DNA from: Marasmius tenuissimus
Taxonomy: Eukaryota; Basidiomycota; Agaricomycetes; Agaricales; Marasmiaceae
Length of the DNA: 64,000 bases
Direction: 5' to 3'
Assembly (NCBI GenBank): GCA_029532415.1
Contig: JAQOTA010000067.1
Coordinates: 1-64,000, forward strand
Positions 1-9,976 of the stretch are shown here, in pieces. The position numbers and the translations under genes were made by a program. Under the pieces are notes generated by a model. That model did no database searches. It worked only from the letters and a program-made list of their open reading frames with translations, and had not been told where the DNA came from. The first letter of the stretch is position 1. Each line of letters begins with the position of its first letter.

Positions 1-178
1 TTACAGTTACGAAAGGGGTATATCATTTTCTTTATCCATGATATCTTATCTATGACTCCGATACGATTATTTATCTGATCGCAGTGTTATTTATCAGACC
101 ACAGTATTCGCAGCAGTTCGCAGCCTCAGATCGCAGTATTTACAACAGTTCGCAGTATGTACACAGTTCCAGCTTTAG

Positions 179-186
179 TATTTATA
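179..186 (+). promoter_or_regulatory. LTR core promoter (TATA-like box)
   Basis: TATTTATA lies 25-32 nt upstream of 211, where the sequence complementary to the PBS begins. If transcripts start near 211, as a self-priming model needs, this is the normal TATA-to-start distance. The same box is in all four LTRs of the window. The start site is inferred. Confidence 0.5.
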
Positions 187-210
187 CTTGTACAGTAGAA
201 GGTCTTGCTC

Positions 211-225
211 TTCAGCTTGACCTTA
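211..225 (+). promoter_or_regulatory. Self-primer sequence (predicted 5' end of genomic RNA)
   Basis: TTCAGCTTGACCTTA is the exact reverse complement of the PBS at 312-326. In Tf1/sushi-type elements the first bases of the RNA fold back onto the PBS and prime minus-strand synthesis, replacing a tRNA primer. The equivalent in the 3' LTR (6561-6575) has its first base changed T to G, leaving 14 pairs. Confidence 0.7.
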
Positions 226-311
226 CAACTCAATCTCACATTCACGACACCAGAACCAAGACAGGTCGATAACTCAGTATTGAGCTTACGTTGTGAACAC
301 CAGTCATAACA

Positions 312-326
312 TAAGGTCAAGCTGAA
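312..326 (+). other. Primer binding site of E1, self-priming type
   Basis: It follows the 5' LTR with no gap. It does not begin with TGG, so it does not look like a tRNA 3'-end PBS. It pairs over 15 nt with 211-225 of the same transcript. E2 has the identical arrangement (30291-30305 against 30392-30406). Confidence 0.75.
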
Positions 327-610
327 TACCAGAACAGCCGACTTATCCAAGTTTAGGCTATCCCAACAATCCAGAAACCAGAACCCCAGAACAGAACGAC
401 AAGATTTCTTTTCGATCCAGAAACCCATCACCGGATACAGAACCCGAATCCCCAGGAACTGTCAGTGATCCCGAAAGCGATAACTGGCCTTTCCTTCCAT
501 ATCCAGAATATAGAGACACCTCCGGATCCCCACCAGCAGATTTATTTCAGAACCTTAATTTAGGAAACGATTCAGATACAGATTGGGAAACAGAATCAAC
601 AGAATCAGAA
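327..610 (+). other. gag leader, open in the gag frame without an ATG
   Basis: From the TGA at 323-325 the gag frame stays open for about 95 codons to the gag ATG. The translation is rich in Pro, Ser, Glu and Asp and is well conserved in E2, apart from one CGA-to-TGA change there (30202-30204). No ATG occurs between the predicted RNA start (211) and 611. This may be an N-terminal Gag extension made by non-AUG initiation, or an ancestral start that was lost. Confidence 0.4.
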
Positions 611-1609
611 ATGTCAGGACAGACAGGACAAGCAGTAACCGTGAACACCCATGCTAAGGAGATAAAGATCGGCACCCCTAAGGATTTCGATGGAGATCGC
701 ACGAAAACCGAAGAATTCCAAACTGACGTTGACTTATACCTTACGGCAAACAAAGAAATCTATTCAGATGACAAGAAGAAAGTAACCTTCATGCTATCCT
801 ACATGAAAGGAGGACCAGCTGGAAGATGGAAGACAGTACGAATCCAAGAATACACAAAGGCAGGAGGAACATGGCCGACATATAATGATTTCAGAGCTAC
901 ATTCAAAGAAGCATTTGGAGAATCAGATGAAGCAGGCAACGCCTTAAACAAACTTCGGCAACTTCAACAGAACAAAGATACAGCTGATGATTATGTCTCA
1001 AAGTTCGAAACACTAGCAGCTAAATCTGGAGTCAGCGATGACACAGCTTTAATTGACTATTTCGTACGAGGACTCAATGAGTGGATCAGGGATAGGATGT
1101 ACGAAAGAGAAGAAATGCCAACTACTCTTGCATCCTGGAAGACAATAGTCAAAAGGATGGACAACAATAAGAGGAGAGGAAGAGGAATAGCCAGCTATCT
1201 CAGCAGCACAATATCCAAACCGAAACCTCAGTTCGTTCCGAACTATCAAACCCAACAAGATCCGAATGCTATGGACGTTGATCAAATTCATATCGATCGG
1301 CTTAGCCCAGCTCAAACACAAGAATATTACCAGAAAGGACTTTGTTTCAGATGTGGCCGTCAAGGACACATCGGAAGAAACTGTCCCAATCGACAGAAAC
1401 AATATCAGAACAGATCCCAATACCAGAACCCACGATCCCAGTATCAGAATATGAAACCAAACGATAAGGTCCTTGTGACTATTCCAAAGGCAGAAGCAGA
1501 CAAGATGAAACCCAGTGGATATACTCAGATTAGATCGATCTATCAGGAGATGACTGACGAACAAAGAGAAGAATTTCATAACAAGGTAGAGGAGGAGGGT
1601 TTTATGTGA
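611..1609 (+). CDS. gag: Gag polyprotein (capsid plus zinc knuckle), E1
   Basis: This 332-aa protein forms the retrotransposon particle and binds RNA. Residues about 30-185 look like a retrotransposon Gag capsid region (segments around ARRWK/GRWK and FKEAFGE). A CCHC knuckle lies at C245-C248-H253-C258 (CFRCGRQGHIGRNC). The ATG at 611 is the first ATG of the predicted transcript. The frame ends GGT TTT ATG TGA, and the slippery heptamer at 1597-1603 lets ribosomes shift to the pol frame. The E2 copy is also full length (332 aa), so both gag genes are uninterrupted. Confidence 0.93.
   Translation: MSGQTGQAVTVNTHAKEIKIGTPKDFDGDRTKTEEFQTDVDLYLTANKEIYSDDKKKVTFMLSYMKGGPAGRWKTVRIQEYTKAGGTWPTYNDFRATFKEAFGESDEAGNALNKLRQLQQNKDTADDYVSKFETLAAKSGVSDDTALIDYFVRGLNEWIRDRMYEREEMPTTLASWKTIVKRMDNNKRRGRGIASYLSSTISKPKPQFVPNYQTQQDPNAMDVDQIHIDRLSPAQTQEYYQKGLCFRCGRQGHIGRNCPNRQKQYQNRSQYQNPRSQYQNMKPNDKVLVTIPKAEADKMKPSGYTQIRSIYQEMTDEQREEFHNKVEEEGFM
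1597..1603 (+). promoter_or_regulatory. -1 programmed ribosomal frameshift site GGGTTTT
   Basis: In the gag frame the heptamer reads G GGT TTT, which fits X XXY YYZ exactly. It sits two codons before the gag TGA at 1607. A -1 slip enters GGG TTT TAT GTG AGG..., which is the pol frame. That frame is closed upstream by TAA at 1579-1581, so pol has only a 28-nt overlap with gag. The heptamer is conserved in E2 (29014-29020). Confidence 0.7.
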
Positions 1610-3375
1610 GGCAGACTGAATCGACGTCATCTCTGCCAACTTCCGTATCTATTTCCAATCTAACTGTAGTGACTGTTGACCAACACTCAATACATATTCC
1701 CGTATTTATAGAGATTGGAAATGGAGAATCCGTCGACACTAACGCACTTATAGATTCAGGAGCAGGAGGGACTTTCATCGATCGAGAGTTCGTGGAAAAA
1801 CACCAAATAAACACTAAACTACTTGAAAAACCAATCAAGGTATTCAATGTAGATGGAACCCGGAACAAAACCGGAATGATCTGCAGATCTGCTTCACTCA
1901 ATGTCACAATAGGAGGAACGGAAATGCAAATTCAGTTTCTTGTCTCTGGATTAGGAAAGGAAGAAATAATCCTTGGACTCCCTTGGTTGAGGAAACGAAA
2001 TCCTCGGATCGATTGGGCAAAAGGCACGTTATTTTTTCCGAATAATCCATTAACGTTTCGAAGCAGGCAGGAAAGATCCGATATCAGTATCCGAACCTTT
2101 CAGGAACTCAAGGATCAAGTAACACCAGAGGTTCATATCAGAGCCAAGACAACGGTATCACAAGAATTAGCGCAAAAGAAAGATCAGGGTAAAAAGTCTA
2201 TAGAAGAACTAATTCCTGAATATCTTTCAGAATACAAAGAACGATTCGAGAAAAAGGCTGCAGAACGATTTCCCGAATCAAGAGCTTATGATCATGCAAT
2301 CGACTTCAAACCAGGGTTTATGCCAACAGGATGTAAAATCTACCCTATGACGCCGAAAGAACAAGAATTACAAGATGAATTCTTAAAGGAAAACCTTCGA
2401 AAAGGGTATATCCGACTGTCCAAATCACCAATGGCTTCCCCGTTCTTTTTTGTGTCAAAGAAGGAACAAGGAGCCTTTCGACCATGCCAAGACTACAGAA
2501 AACTAAATGAAGGGACGATTCGGAATACCTATCCATTACCACTAATCACCGATTTGATGGACAAGCTAAAGGGCGCAACAATATTTTCAAAAATGGACCT
2601 CAGAAATGGATACAATAATATTCGAATCAAAGATGGAGATCAATGGAAGGCGGCATTCAAAACAAACAAAGGATTGTACGAACCCATGGCAATGTTTTTC
2701 AGACTGAGCAATTCTCCAGCTACGTTCCAAGCCTTCATGGATGATATTTTTAGCGATATGATTGACGAAGGATGGATGGTAATCTACATGGATGACATAT
2801 TGATCTTTTCATCAGACGAAAAAATGCACAAAATCCGAACAAAACGGGTCCTTCAAAGACTGAAGGAACACAACTTATATCTGAAACCGGAAAAATGTAA
2901 GTTCGATGTGCAAGAAGTCGACTTTCTCGGAATGATTATTAGACCTGGAATCATTTCTATGGACCCGGTTAAACTTGCGGGAATCAAGGAGTGGAAGGAA
3001 CCAACAACGGTGAAAGGGGTCAGATCTTTCTTAGGATTTGGGAACTTCTACCGAAAATTTATTGGACGGTATGCGGAGATTGCAAAACCACTGAATGATC
3101 TAACGAAAAAGGATACCAAATTCGAATGGAACGAAGAGGCAGATCGAGTGTTTAAATTACTAAAACAGAAGTTTTTAGAAGAACCAGTATTGCGAATGCC
3201 GGATGTAAATCGCCCGTTCGTAATAGAGGCCGACGCCTCTAAATGGGCAACAGGAGCGGTGCTGAAACAACAAGATGAACACGGAGATTGGCACCCATGC
3301 GGATATCTTTCACATTCTTTCACTCCAACGGAACGGAACTACGAAATCTACGACCGAGAACTATTAGCAATAGTA

Positions 3376-3378
3376 TGA
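3376..3378 (+). other. Nonsense codon TGA in E1 RNase H
   Basis: TGA stands where E2 has CGA, a C-to-T change at a CpG. It is the only break in E1 pol and lies between the catalytic RNase H residues. Confidence 0.85.
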
Positions 3379-5165
3379 GCACTAGAAACCTGGCGACATT
3401 ATCTTCTAGGATCGAAACATCCGACAACAGTACTATCAGATCACAAAAACCTCACCTATTTCCGATCACATCAAAAACTTAACCGCCAACAAGCTAGATG
3501 GGCTCTGTTTTTATCAGAGTTTGATCTGAAACTTATACACGTACCGGGACACCGAATGGCACAATCCGATGCATTATCAAGAAGAGAGGATTTAATACCA
3601 CCGGAAGACACCGACAACGAAGATATTGTGATGCTACCGGACAAGTTATTCGTAAAAGTAATCGATGCAGAACTTCACAGCCTAGTAGCAGAGAAAACGA
3701 TGGGAGACGATCTGATGAGTAAAGCTGTGGAAGCATTAAAAACGAGCGGAGCGCCACCAATCAAATCAGCATTATCAGACTGGAAAATCGAAGACGGGCT
3801 TCTTTTTTTTATGGATAAATGTTATGTGCCGAAAGACGAAGAACTCAGAAGAAAGATAACAAAGAAATATCATGATCCACTTCACGCAGGACGTCCGGGA
3901 CAATACAACACTCTCGAACAAATTAAACGTGATTACTGGTGGCCCGGAATATACTCTTACGTGAAGAAATTCGTGGAAGGATGCGCACTATGCCAACAAA
4001 TGAAAGTCAACACACATCCGACAAAGGCACCGTTAATGCCAATACCAGCACCGAAAAATGCACTGCCATTTACAAATCTCACTATGGATCTTATCACCGA
4101 TCTACCAGAAAACGACGGAGATGATTCTTTATTGGTCGTGGTCGACCATGGAGCTACGAAGGGGGTAATTTTAGCACCTTGTCGAAAAACAATCGACACG
4201 ATAGGAGCAGCTAATCTTCTTCTCGACCATGTCTACAAAAGATTTGGATTACCCGACAAAATTATATCAGACAGAGATCCCAGGTTTGCAGCCAATGCGT
4301 TCAAAGAACTCGGAAAATTACTTGGAATAAAACTCTCCATGAGTACGGCATATCACCCACAGACTGATGGAGAAACAGAACGAGTCAACCAAGAGGTGGA
4401 AGTCTATCTACGAATGTTCTGCGCTAGAAGGCAGCACGATTGGAAAAAGTATTTATCAACAGCGGAATTCACTCACAATAATCGAATTCATTCAGCTAGG
4501 AAACATTCCCCGTTTTTCATCATGATGGGATACAACCCACGAGCAATTCCACCAATCATCAAAAAGTCCAATGTTCCAAGTGCAGAAGAAAGACTCAATG
4601 ATCTCAAGAAAGTCCGAGATGAAACGTTCGCACTACACGAACTCGCGCGACAAGTGATGATCAATCGTACGCGGAACAAGTATGAACCATTCAAAGTTGG
4701 GCAAAGGGTTTGGTTAGAAGCAAAGAACATCAACTTCGGATACGAAACACGAAAGTTAGCACCAAAACGAGAAGGACCATTCAAAATCGAAGAAGTTCTA
4801 GGACCAGTGACATATTGTCTGACACTGCCAGAACAATGGAAAGTTCATCCAGTGTTTCACGCAAACCTCTTAACCCCATACAAGGAAACAGAGGCATATG
4901 GAGAGAACTGGACGTACCCGCCACCTGATATCATAGACGGAGAAGAAGAAAACGAGGTAGAATCGATTATCGATCATCGGCCGAAGAAGAAACCCCGCGA
5001 ATACCTTGTCACTTGGGTAGGGGAACCATCATCAGAAAACAAGTGGCTTACCGCCAAAGCTCTGAAAAACGCCAAAGAAACTCTTCAAGAGTATAAAAAG
5101 AGGAGACGAATTCGCTGAAGAAATCATCCAATCACTCTCACTCATCCTCATAACAATATATCATT

Positions 5166-6278
5166 ATGGTCTCTGTCAACGCAGCAGCATCTACCTCACA
5201 GACTTACGAAACTCAGCTTCGCACAGTACTTCGTCAACGAGTACCACCACCACCAGCCTACCTTGACTACCCTCGAAACTCTGACTTCAACCTCTCCCTA
5301 CACCAACCTATTAACGACAATTCCTCTCACGATGACATGCCTTCCCTTATAGACCAACTTCAGTATCCTTCCCGAACACTCATTAACCTCGCCGATGGCA
5401 ACAACATCGAAGCAATACTCATGAACTCCGACTATGACGAACTCGTTACAGACCACCTCCAGAACCACAAACATCTCATTTTCTTCGCTCGTACTTTCTA
5501 TGATCTACGATGGGAGCATACAAAACTAGTCGAACATGTTCAAGGACTTCGAGAAAGTTTGGGAACGTTAGGCGAAAACGCTCTAAACTTTGGAATGCTC
5601 GAACAAATCAAAATCGGAGAAGAGCATCGAATCACAGAAGAGATCAACAGAGTTAATGAAGAAAAGAGAGACAAGGGAAAGATGGTAGTAAAGGAAGAAC
5701 GAGAGGAAGGAGAAATTTCGTCCACAGTAGCCGAACCACCTACAGCGGTAGAAACCGCTCCCATTCCTATTCCACCTCGTATCATCACTGATCGAATGGT
5801 AGAAAATGTCATTGCTTCAGCAATCGGACATTTACGATACCAATCACCTCCGATTCAAACTAACGACCCGAGACCGAATGCCCCCACACCCAACTGACAA
5901 TGAAATCGTCCTAGAGGACCACGAGGGGGATCTCGACGAAGTTCACAATCATCTATCAACTCGAATCGCTCCGCACCAGTTTCCCTTCCTAACAGACCAA
6001 ATCAACGACAAACTGTCAGAACACGAGTCAGACCATCGAGAAGGCCCAGTTCCAGAGACGCATGTTTCAACTGTAACGGATTCGGACATTTCGCCCATTC
6101 CTGCAGTACATGGGTTTGCAATTACTGCAACCGACGATCTCCAGGGCACTATCCCTCTACCTGCCCTCAACGACCTTTCCTACAACCACGCCAACCTAAC
6201 GTTCCTGATTCTGATTTTGACAACGATTACGACAATGTTGCAGCATCCAACATTTGTGACGAACCAGTTCAATTCTGA
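5166..6278 (+). pseudogene. ORF3 of E1 (zinc-knuckle accessory protein), two in-frame stops
   Basis: ORF3 starts 47 nt after pol. The first 243 codons are open, then TGA occurs at 5895-5897 and again at 5901-5903, both where E2 has CGA. The frame is otherwise open to 6278. It encodes a Pro-rich N-terminus (RVPPPPAYLD), a mixed-charge helical segment around 145-185 and, after the stops, a CCHC knuckle (CFNCNGFGHFAHSC) followed by C-x2-C-x6-H-x4-C. I do not recognise the family. The position downstream of pol is that of accessory or env-like ORFs. Nucleic-acid binding is inferred from the knuckles only. Confidence 0.8.
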
Positions 6279-6335
6279 TAGGTGGAAAATTGGATTTAGG
6301 ATGGCTATACGAAATTGAATGTGGACATTCAATAT

Positions 6336-6348
6336 AAAGATGGGGTAA
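6336..6348 (+). other. Polypurine tract of E1
   Basis: The purine run AAAGATGGGG followed by TAA abuts the 3' LTR that starts TGTTAC at 6349. This is the expected plus-strand primer. E2 has an equivalent tract (complement at 24272-24284). Confidence 0.75.
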
Positions 6349-6661
6349 TGTTACAGTTACGAAAGGGGTATATCATTTTCTTTATCCATGATATCTTATC
6401 TATGACTCCGATACGATTATTTATCTGATCGCAGTGTTATTTATCAGACCACAGTATTCGCAGCAGTTCGCAGCCTCAGATCGCAGTATTTACAACAGTT
6501 CGCAGTATGTACGCAGTTCCAGCTTTAGTATTTATACTTGTACAGTAGAAGGTCTTGCTCGTCAGCTTGACCTTACAACTCAATCTCACATTCACGACAC
6601 CAGAACCAAGACAGGTCGATAACTCAGTATTGAGCTTACGTTGTGAACACCAGTCATAACA
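6349..6661 (+). repeat. 3' LTR of E1 (313 bp)
   Basis: It begins TGTTACAG and ends TCATAACA. It matches the 5' LTR except for two substitutions (A to G near 6503 and T to G at 6561). It is followed by GTTAC, the presumed target duplicate. Confidence 0.97.
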
Positions 6662-7084
6662 GTTACGGCCGGCACATCTGCGAACCTGGGAGACGGCCAG
6701 AGTCATGAATCAACGTGAGTCCCCTTGCTCCCTATCCCTGTATGAGATCGCGGTACTGAGCTTCTCTATTATGCCTCTAAGCATCATGGAGGTTTTGTTA
6801 TCTCGACTCCAAAGCAGGTTTGGCGCGAGAGTTTGTGAGGGAAACGAGTGAAATGCAGGCTGCATACGGAACGCTACCTATCTATCAACCACCTAATACG
6901 TAGCAAGAACTCTTTCCTATTCCATGAAATTCATGGGAGATTACTTTTAATCACGTCAGTAGAGGGAGATGATACGATACACCGTGGGAGAGGAGTCGGC
7001 GACGAACGGTAGCTCCCTCGGAGCTACATATTTGGGTTATATCATCATGGAAAAATAGAAATTACTGCTAAAGGACACCCCACT
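6662..7084. repeat. Segmental duplicate block (partner 19329-19768)
   Basis: No gene is seen here. The sequence matches 19329-19768 closely over its whole length, including the shared GTCGGCGACGAACGGTA stretch just before the tRNA-Glu gene. The partner shows the site without E1 (GAGCTACGGCTGG), so E1 inserted after the duplication. Confidence 0.8.
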
Positions 7085-7178
7085 TCCGATGCGGGGAATC
7101 GAACCCCGGGCTGCTGTGAGACATATGCGTGATTCTACCCATGAAAGACAGCAATGTTAGCCACTACACCACATCGGA
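7085..7178 (-). tRNA. tRNA-Glu(TTC) with 23-nt intron
   Basis: On the minus strand the acceptor is TCCGATG/CATCGGA. The anticodon stem GCTGT/ACAGC encloses loop CTTTCA-C with anticodon TTC, and the T arm is CGGGG-TTCGATT-CCCCG. A 23-nt intron interrupts the loop after position 37, the canonical place. Length without the intron is 71 nt. Internal A and B boxes (GGTTCGATTCC) are intact. A near-identical gene is at 19769-19862. Confidence 0.95.
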
Positions 7179-7691
7179 TGTTACCAAAGGTTGTTCGGGT
7201 TTCGCTGTGTAGTGATGACCTTGAACATATTCCGTTTCTTTGATCAACGTTTCCTGCGTTTGTGACAGAAGCACACTCAGAAATATTACGGGAAATGAGT
7301 TCCCAATCACAAGTAACTGGCTCCGTGCCTGGTAGTACTTACACTGCTCCACATTGATAGAATGGCTGAGGGCTCGACCTATCGGAGAGGTCGACTTCTC
7401 GGAGAGGTCGAATTCTGACAATTCGGGTCCAATGGAACGTTAGCCTGGGCTTCGACTTCTTAACCATCCGGCATTTGCGTTCTTGGGTTCCCCAAAGCGC
7501 ACGGTACTCACAACGCTTGTTATGCACGTGTGTCTTGTCTACCCGACCACAATCTGACCGTGAGGCAACTGGTCGTTGATTTCCAATCGGTGACGAAGAA
7601 GGACAGTCTCTGTCTGGAGGATATATTCCAAACCATTACGTCTACGACTCCACGGACAAAAAAAAAAGCACTAACGATGTATCACTGGACC
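7179..7691. other. Spacer between tRNA genes, duplicated at 19863-20341
   Basis: No convincing gene is seen. The sequence is recognisably repeated at 19863-20341, with small indels. It includes a local tandem pair around 7376-7412 (GGAGAGGTCGA-type units) that the partner lacks. Confidence 0.6.
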
Positions 7692-7786
7692 TCCCTGGCT
7701 GGGAGTCGAACCCAGCTTTCGCGCGAGCACAAACATCACACTTGAAAGATGACAGGCGCGTGTACTAACCGATATACTACCAGGGA
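7692..7786 (-). tRNA. tRNA-Asp(GTC) with 24-nt intron
   Basis: The acceptor is TCCCTGG/CCAGGGA. The anticodon stem CGCGC/GCGCG encloses loop CTGTCA-C with anticodon GTC, and the T arm is CTGGG-TTCGACT-CCCAG. A 24-nt intron follows position 37. All stems pair. A truncated duplicate starts at 20342 and a second complete gene is at 18137-18226. Confidence 0.95.
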
Positions 7787-8231
7787 GTTGTCATTGGACA
7801 GGTGAGCAGCAACATGTTCAATCTCAAACTTACGATTTTTCATTTTTCCAAGAGCACACATCACCGAGTTTTTGAGATTTGCGACTTGTTCAGGTTATGC
7901 AGCAGAGATTAACCTCTCCTGAACCGGGAAGGTGCGCACTCAGACGGCCAATTCAGTTTTTTAGATACAGTACGCGCTGCAGATTCACTGTTTTTAGTAC
8001 GCCGTGCTATCCCTTCCGAGGATATTTTATTGTTTGATGGGTGGACATCGTAGTTTTGAAAAGACGAATTCTTGCTTTTTCTGCTAGCATAGTCGGACTC
8101 ATTCTCCAGATTTGAAGCTCCAGTGGTCCGCTCATCCGCTTACCCGATCTTGAAATACCAACTACCAACGGTTAAACAGAAGCGGGAATGACTTGATAGC
8201 TGTTTGGATCCTTTACACCGTAACCATCTAG

Positions 8232-8310
8232 ATGTACGGAGGGGAATTCGAATCAGTTTTAGACTTCTCGATTGCGGGAAAATGGTCGGTTGAGACTCGA
8301 GTGTACTATA
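8232..8310 (+). pseudogene. 3'-end relic of a ricin-B-type lectin gene
   Basis: TGTACGGAGGGGAATTCGAA and the following bases match the last exon and 3' flank of lectin genes B-D (for example 23038-23110), but no upstream exon is present. The flanks at 7890-8600 are duplicated at 21440-22200. Confidence 0.6.
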
Positions 8311-8719
8311 GTTGGGTGGGGAAGTGGGTTTGTTGATCTAAATAAATTTGCTATTTATTTATCTCGGGTACTGAAGATGTTATGCACAGCGTAGAATACT
8401 ACTTAGCTACAACCAGATCAGCTTTACCATGTATGTCAAATATTTAAATTGGGCCCTTCATATTGACAACCTTTCCAATTCGTTTGGTCATCGGATACTA
8501 TTAATAAACCGTATAAGTACCCCGAGGTACCTTTTTGACTTTTCTGACCCTCCACTCGGGTACTACAATCATCTCGACATGGTTCAGTAATTCATACACG
8601 GCATGATGGGAAGTTTCATGCCTCTACCCACCCCGACAAACCCGCGCGGTTCCTACCGACCCTGCCACACCGGTGATTTAAGACCGTCACACATAATCTC
8701 AACAAACCAGCTTTCAATG

Positions 8720-8726
8720 TATAAAA
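8720..8726 (+). promoter_or_regulatory. TATA box of lectin gene A
   Basis: TATAAAA lies 65 nt before the ATG at 8785. TATA-like boxes lie 68-73 nt before the start of genes B (20585), C (22299) and D (31250), inside an upstream block of about 200 bp that all four genes share. Confidence 0.6.
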
Positions 8727-8784
8727 GGGTAGAAGGAGAGCCAGAGTCAATCGCTCCCAACCTCGATTTCTCTCGTCAACTGAG

Positions 8785-9488
8785 ATGCACTTTTCCCTCG
8801 TCGCCCTTGCTGTGTCTTGCGCCACCGCAACCACTGCCTCAGCTATGACCGTGACTGTTGGCGCTCGTCAGGCTGGAGGACGTCCTCTTCACCCTGTATG
8901 TTCTCTCAGTTGATTAGTGACGTGACTTGGATTGAACTCTTACCCCCTTTCAGAATGGCAATACCGATTGGTGCATCGTCCCTTACGACGGTGGTGCACC
9001 GACTCCTCCTACCGACACCAACGCCGTGATGTGAGTGTCACTCACCCATACCAATGACCTGCTCACTTAGCCCAAACCATCATCTAGCTACCCGTGCGCC
9101 GAGTCTAATTTCACTCTCTGGAACTTCACCGAAGGCGAGACCGAGGTTCAATCGGTCGGTGCACCAAACTTGTGTCTCAAGAGCTGGCATACGATCTTCG
9201 GGCACGGTGATCAACCATTCGGACGTACGTCCCTTTGTTTTCTCCTAGTCCTTTCTGCCAACAAACTCGCCCTAGCGTACAACGGTGCCGGCCTTCGGGT
9301 AGCCGGTTGCGGATCAAACACAGGCGACACCCCGTCACTGGATGGATTGTTGAAGGCAACAGGTTTAGAACCGCCAAGAGCCCAAACAATCAGTGTCTGG
9401 ATCTCGCTGGTGGAGTCCTTGATCGAGTAATGGGATCGCAGACTGGGAGTGTACGAAGGGAAATACAAACCAGATTTGGACCTTTTGA
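8785..9488 (+). pseudogene. Secreted ricin-B-type (CBM13-like) lectin, copy A, frameshifted
   Basis: It has the four-exon structure of copies B-D: exons 8785-8895, 8954-9030, 9088-9224 and 9276-9488, with GT-AG introns at the same places. The predicted start encodes a signal peptide ending ASA. The last exon has lost one C near 9331 (GACACCCC against GACACCCCC in copy C) and one T near 9443 (ACTGGG against ACTTGGG). The frame is therefore lost before and within the QxW-type C-terminal repeat. It could be very recent decay, since the rest is nearly identical to copy C. Confidence 0.8.
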
Positions 9489-9561
9489 TTTTGGGGAAGG
9501 GTCAGTTGGGATTTCGGACTCGAGTAGTTGGATGTGGACACGAGTTTTTGTTTGATCATGA

Positions 9562-9910
9562 ATGGTGGGCGTTTTGAGGACTCTGCACGCCTTCTCGCCG
9601 CTGATAGCTGCTCGAGGAGACCTGACCCTTCCCTTTCGAGGATACAACCTCGTCGCTATTATTCTACTGCTCTTTTTCCCGCTGGCGTTGAGAATTGCGT
9701 TGGCCCTCGGAACACCCGGAAACAAACGTTACTTTGATCCAACATCGTGGCTTATACGCCACAGTTATCCCTTTAAAGCCTGGTCTACGGAGATGACCCT
9801 CGTTCAAAGCGTACGTTTTTGTTCAAGTGCCGCCGATTCCATCATATCTTACTCTTAATCTCCGTTTTCTCCATCAACAGGAACCGATCTGGGCCTCTCG
9901 TTGAGGTGCT
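9562..9910 (+). other. Coding-like fragment with a membrane segment
   Basis: An open frame at 9562-9858 encodes a hydrophobic helix (LVAIILLLFFPLALRIALAL) followed by a charged stretch ending near TLVQ. A GTACGT donor follows at about 9811 and a CAG acceptor at about 9881. It reads like the first exons of a membrane-anchored protein, but nothing recognisable follows and the sequence runs into a tRNA relic. I treat it as a gene fragment of unknown family. Confidence 0.35.
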
Positions 9911-9976
9911 CTCTACTCTCCATCCCTGTCGAACCTTCATCACTCCGACACCTCGATACACTCAACTCTGACCAAC

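Larger units (their letters stand above)
1..311 (+). repeat. 5' LTR of E1 (2 nt truncated by the window edge)
   Basis: Position 1 aligns with 6351 of the 3' LTR. The LTR ends ...TCATAACA at 311, directly before the PBS. Positions 95-170 hold degenerate repeats of a CGCAGT-type unit. It contains the TATA-like box and the self-priming sequence annotated separately. Confidence 0.96.
1597..5118 (+). pseudogene. pol: Pol polyprotein of E1, one in-frame stop
   Basis: Counting from the GTG at 1606, the protease motif DSGA is at residue 50. RT follows with KMDLRNGY at 329-336 and the YMDD box at 394-397. RNase H starts near FVIEADAS (538-545). The frame is broken at 3376-3378 by TGA inside the RNase H motif AIV*ALETW, then continues in the same frame to 5118. 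The part after 3556 (520 aa) has the integrase zinc finger H106, H110, C143, C146, the catalytic triad D178, D239, E275 and a C-terminal chromodomain at about 467-515. The chromodomain places it among the chromoviruses. The E2 counterpart has an Arg CGA codon next to a 1-nt deletion, so an intact ancestor is likely. The MFFRLSNSP segment also departs from the usual MPFGL. Confidence 0.93.
1..6661 (+). mobile_element. Ty3/Gypsy chromovirus-type LTR retrotransposon, copy E1
   Basis: The layout is LTR - PBS - gag - pol (protease, RT, RNase H, integrase, chromodomain) - ORF3 - polypurine tract - LTR. The 5' LTR lacks only its first two bases (TG), which lie outside the window. The LTR termini form the short inverted repeat TGTTA...TAACA. 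The two LTRs differ at 2 positions in about 311, so insertion is fairly recent. GTTAC at 6662-6666 is the expected 5-bp target duplicate, and its partner is outside the window. Gag is intact, pol has one in-frame TGA and ORF3 has two, so E1 is probably not autonomous. A second inverted copy, E2, lies at 23950-30627. Confidence 0.97.

Noticed and set aside
1049..1639. Long antisense frames over gag and pol
   Set aside because: They are shadows of the gag/pol coding sequence with no motif or conserved start.
5806..6318. 170-codon frame overlapping ORF3, open in both retroelement copies (E2: 24283-24813)
   Set aside because: Its protein is clearly less conserved between copies (about three quarters identical) than the ORF3 frame over the same DNA (about 90%), so it is probably a passenger of ORF3 codon composition.
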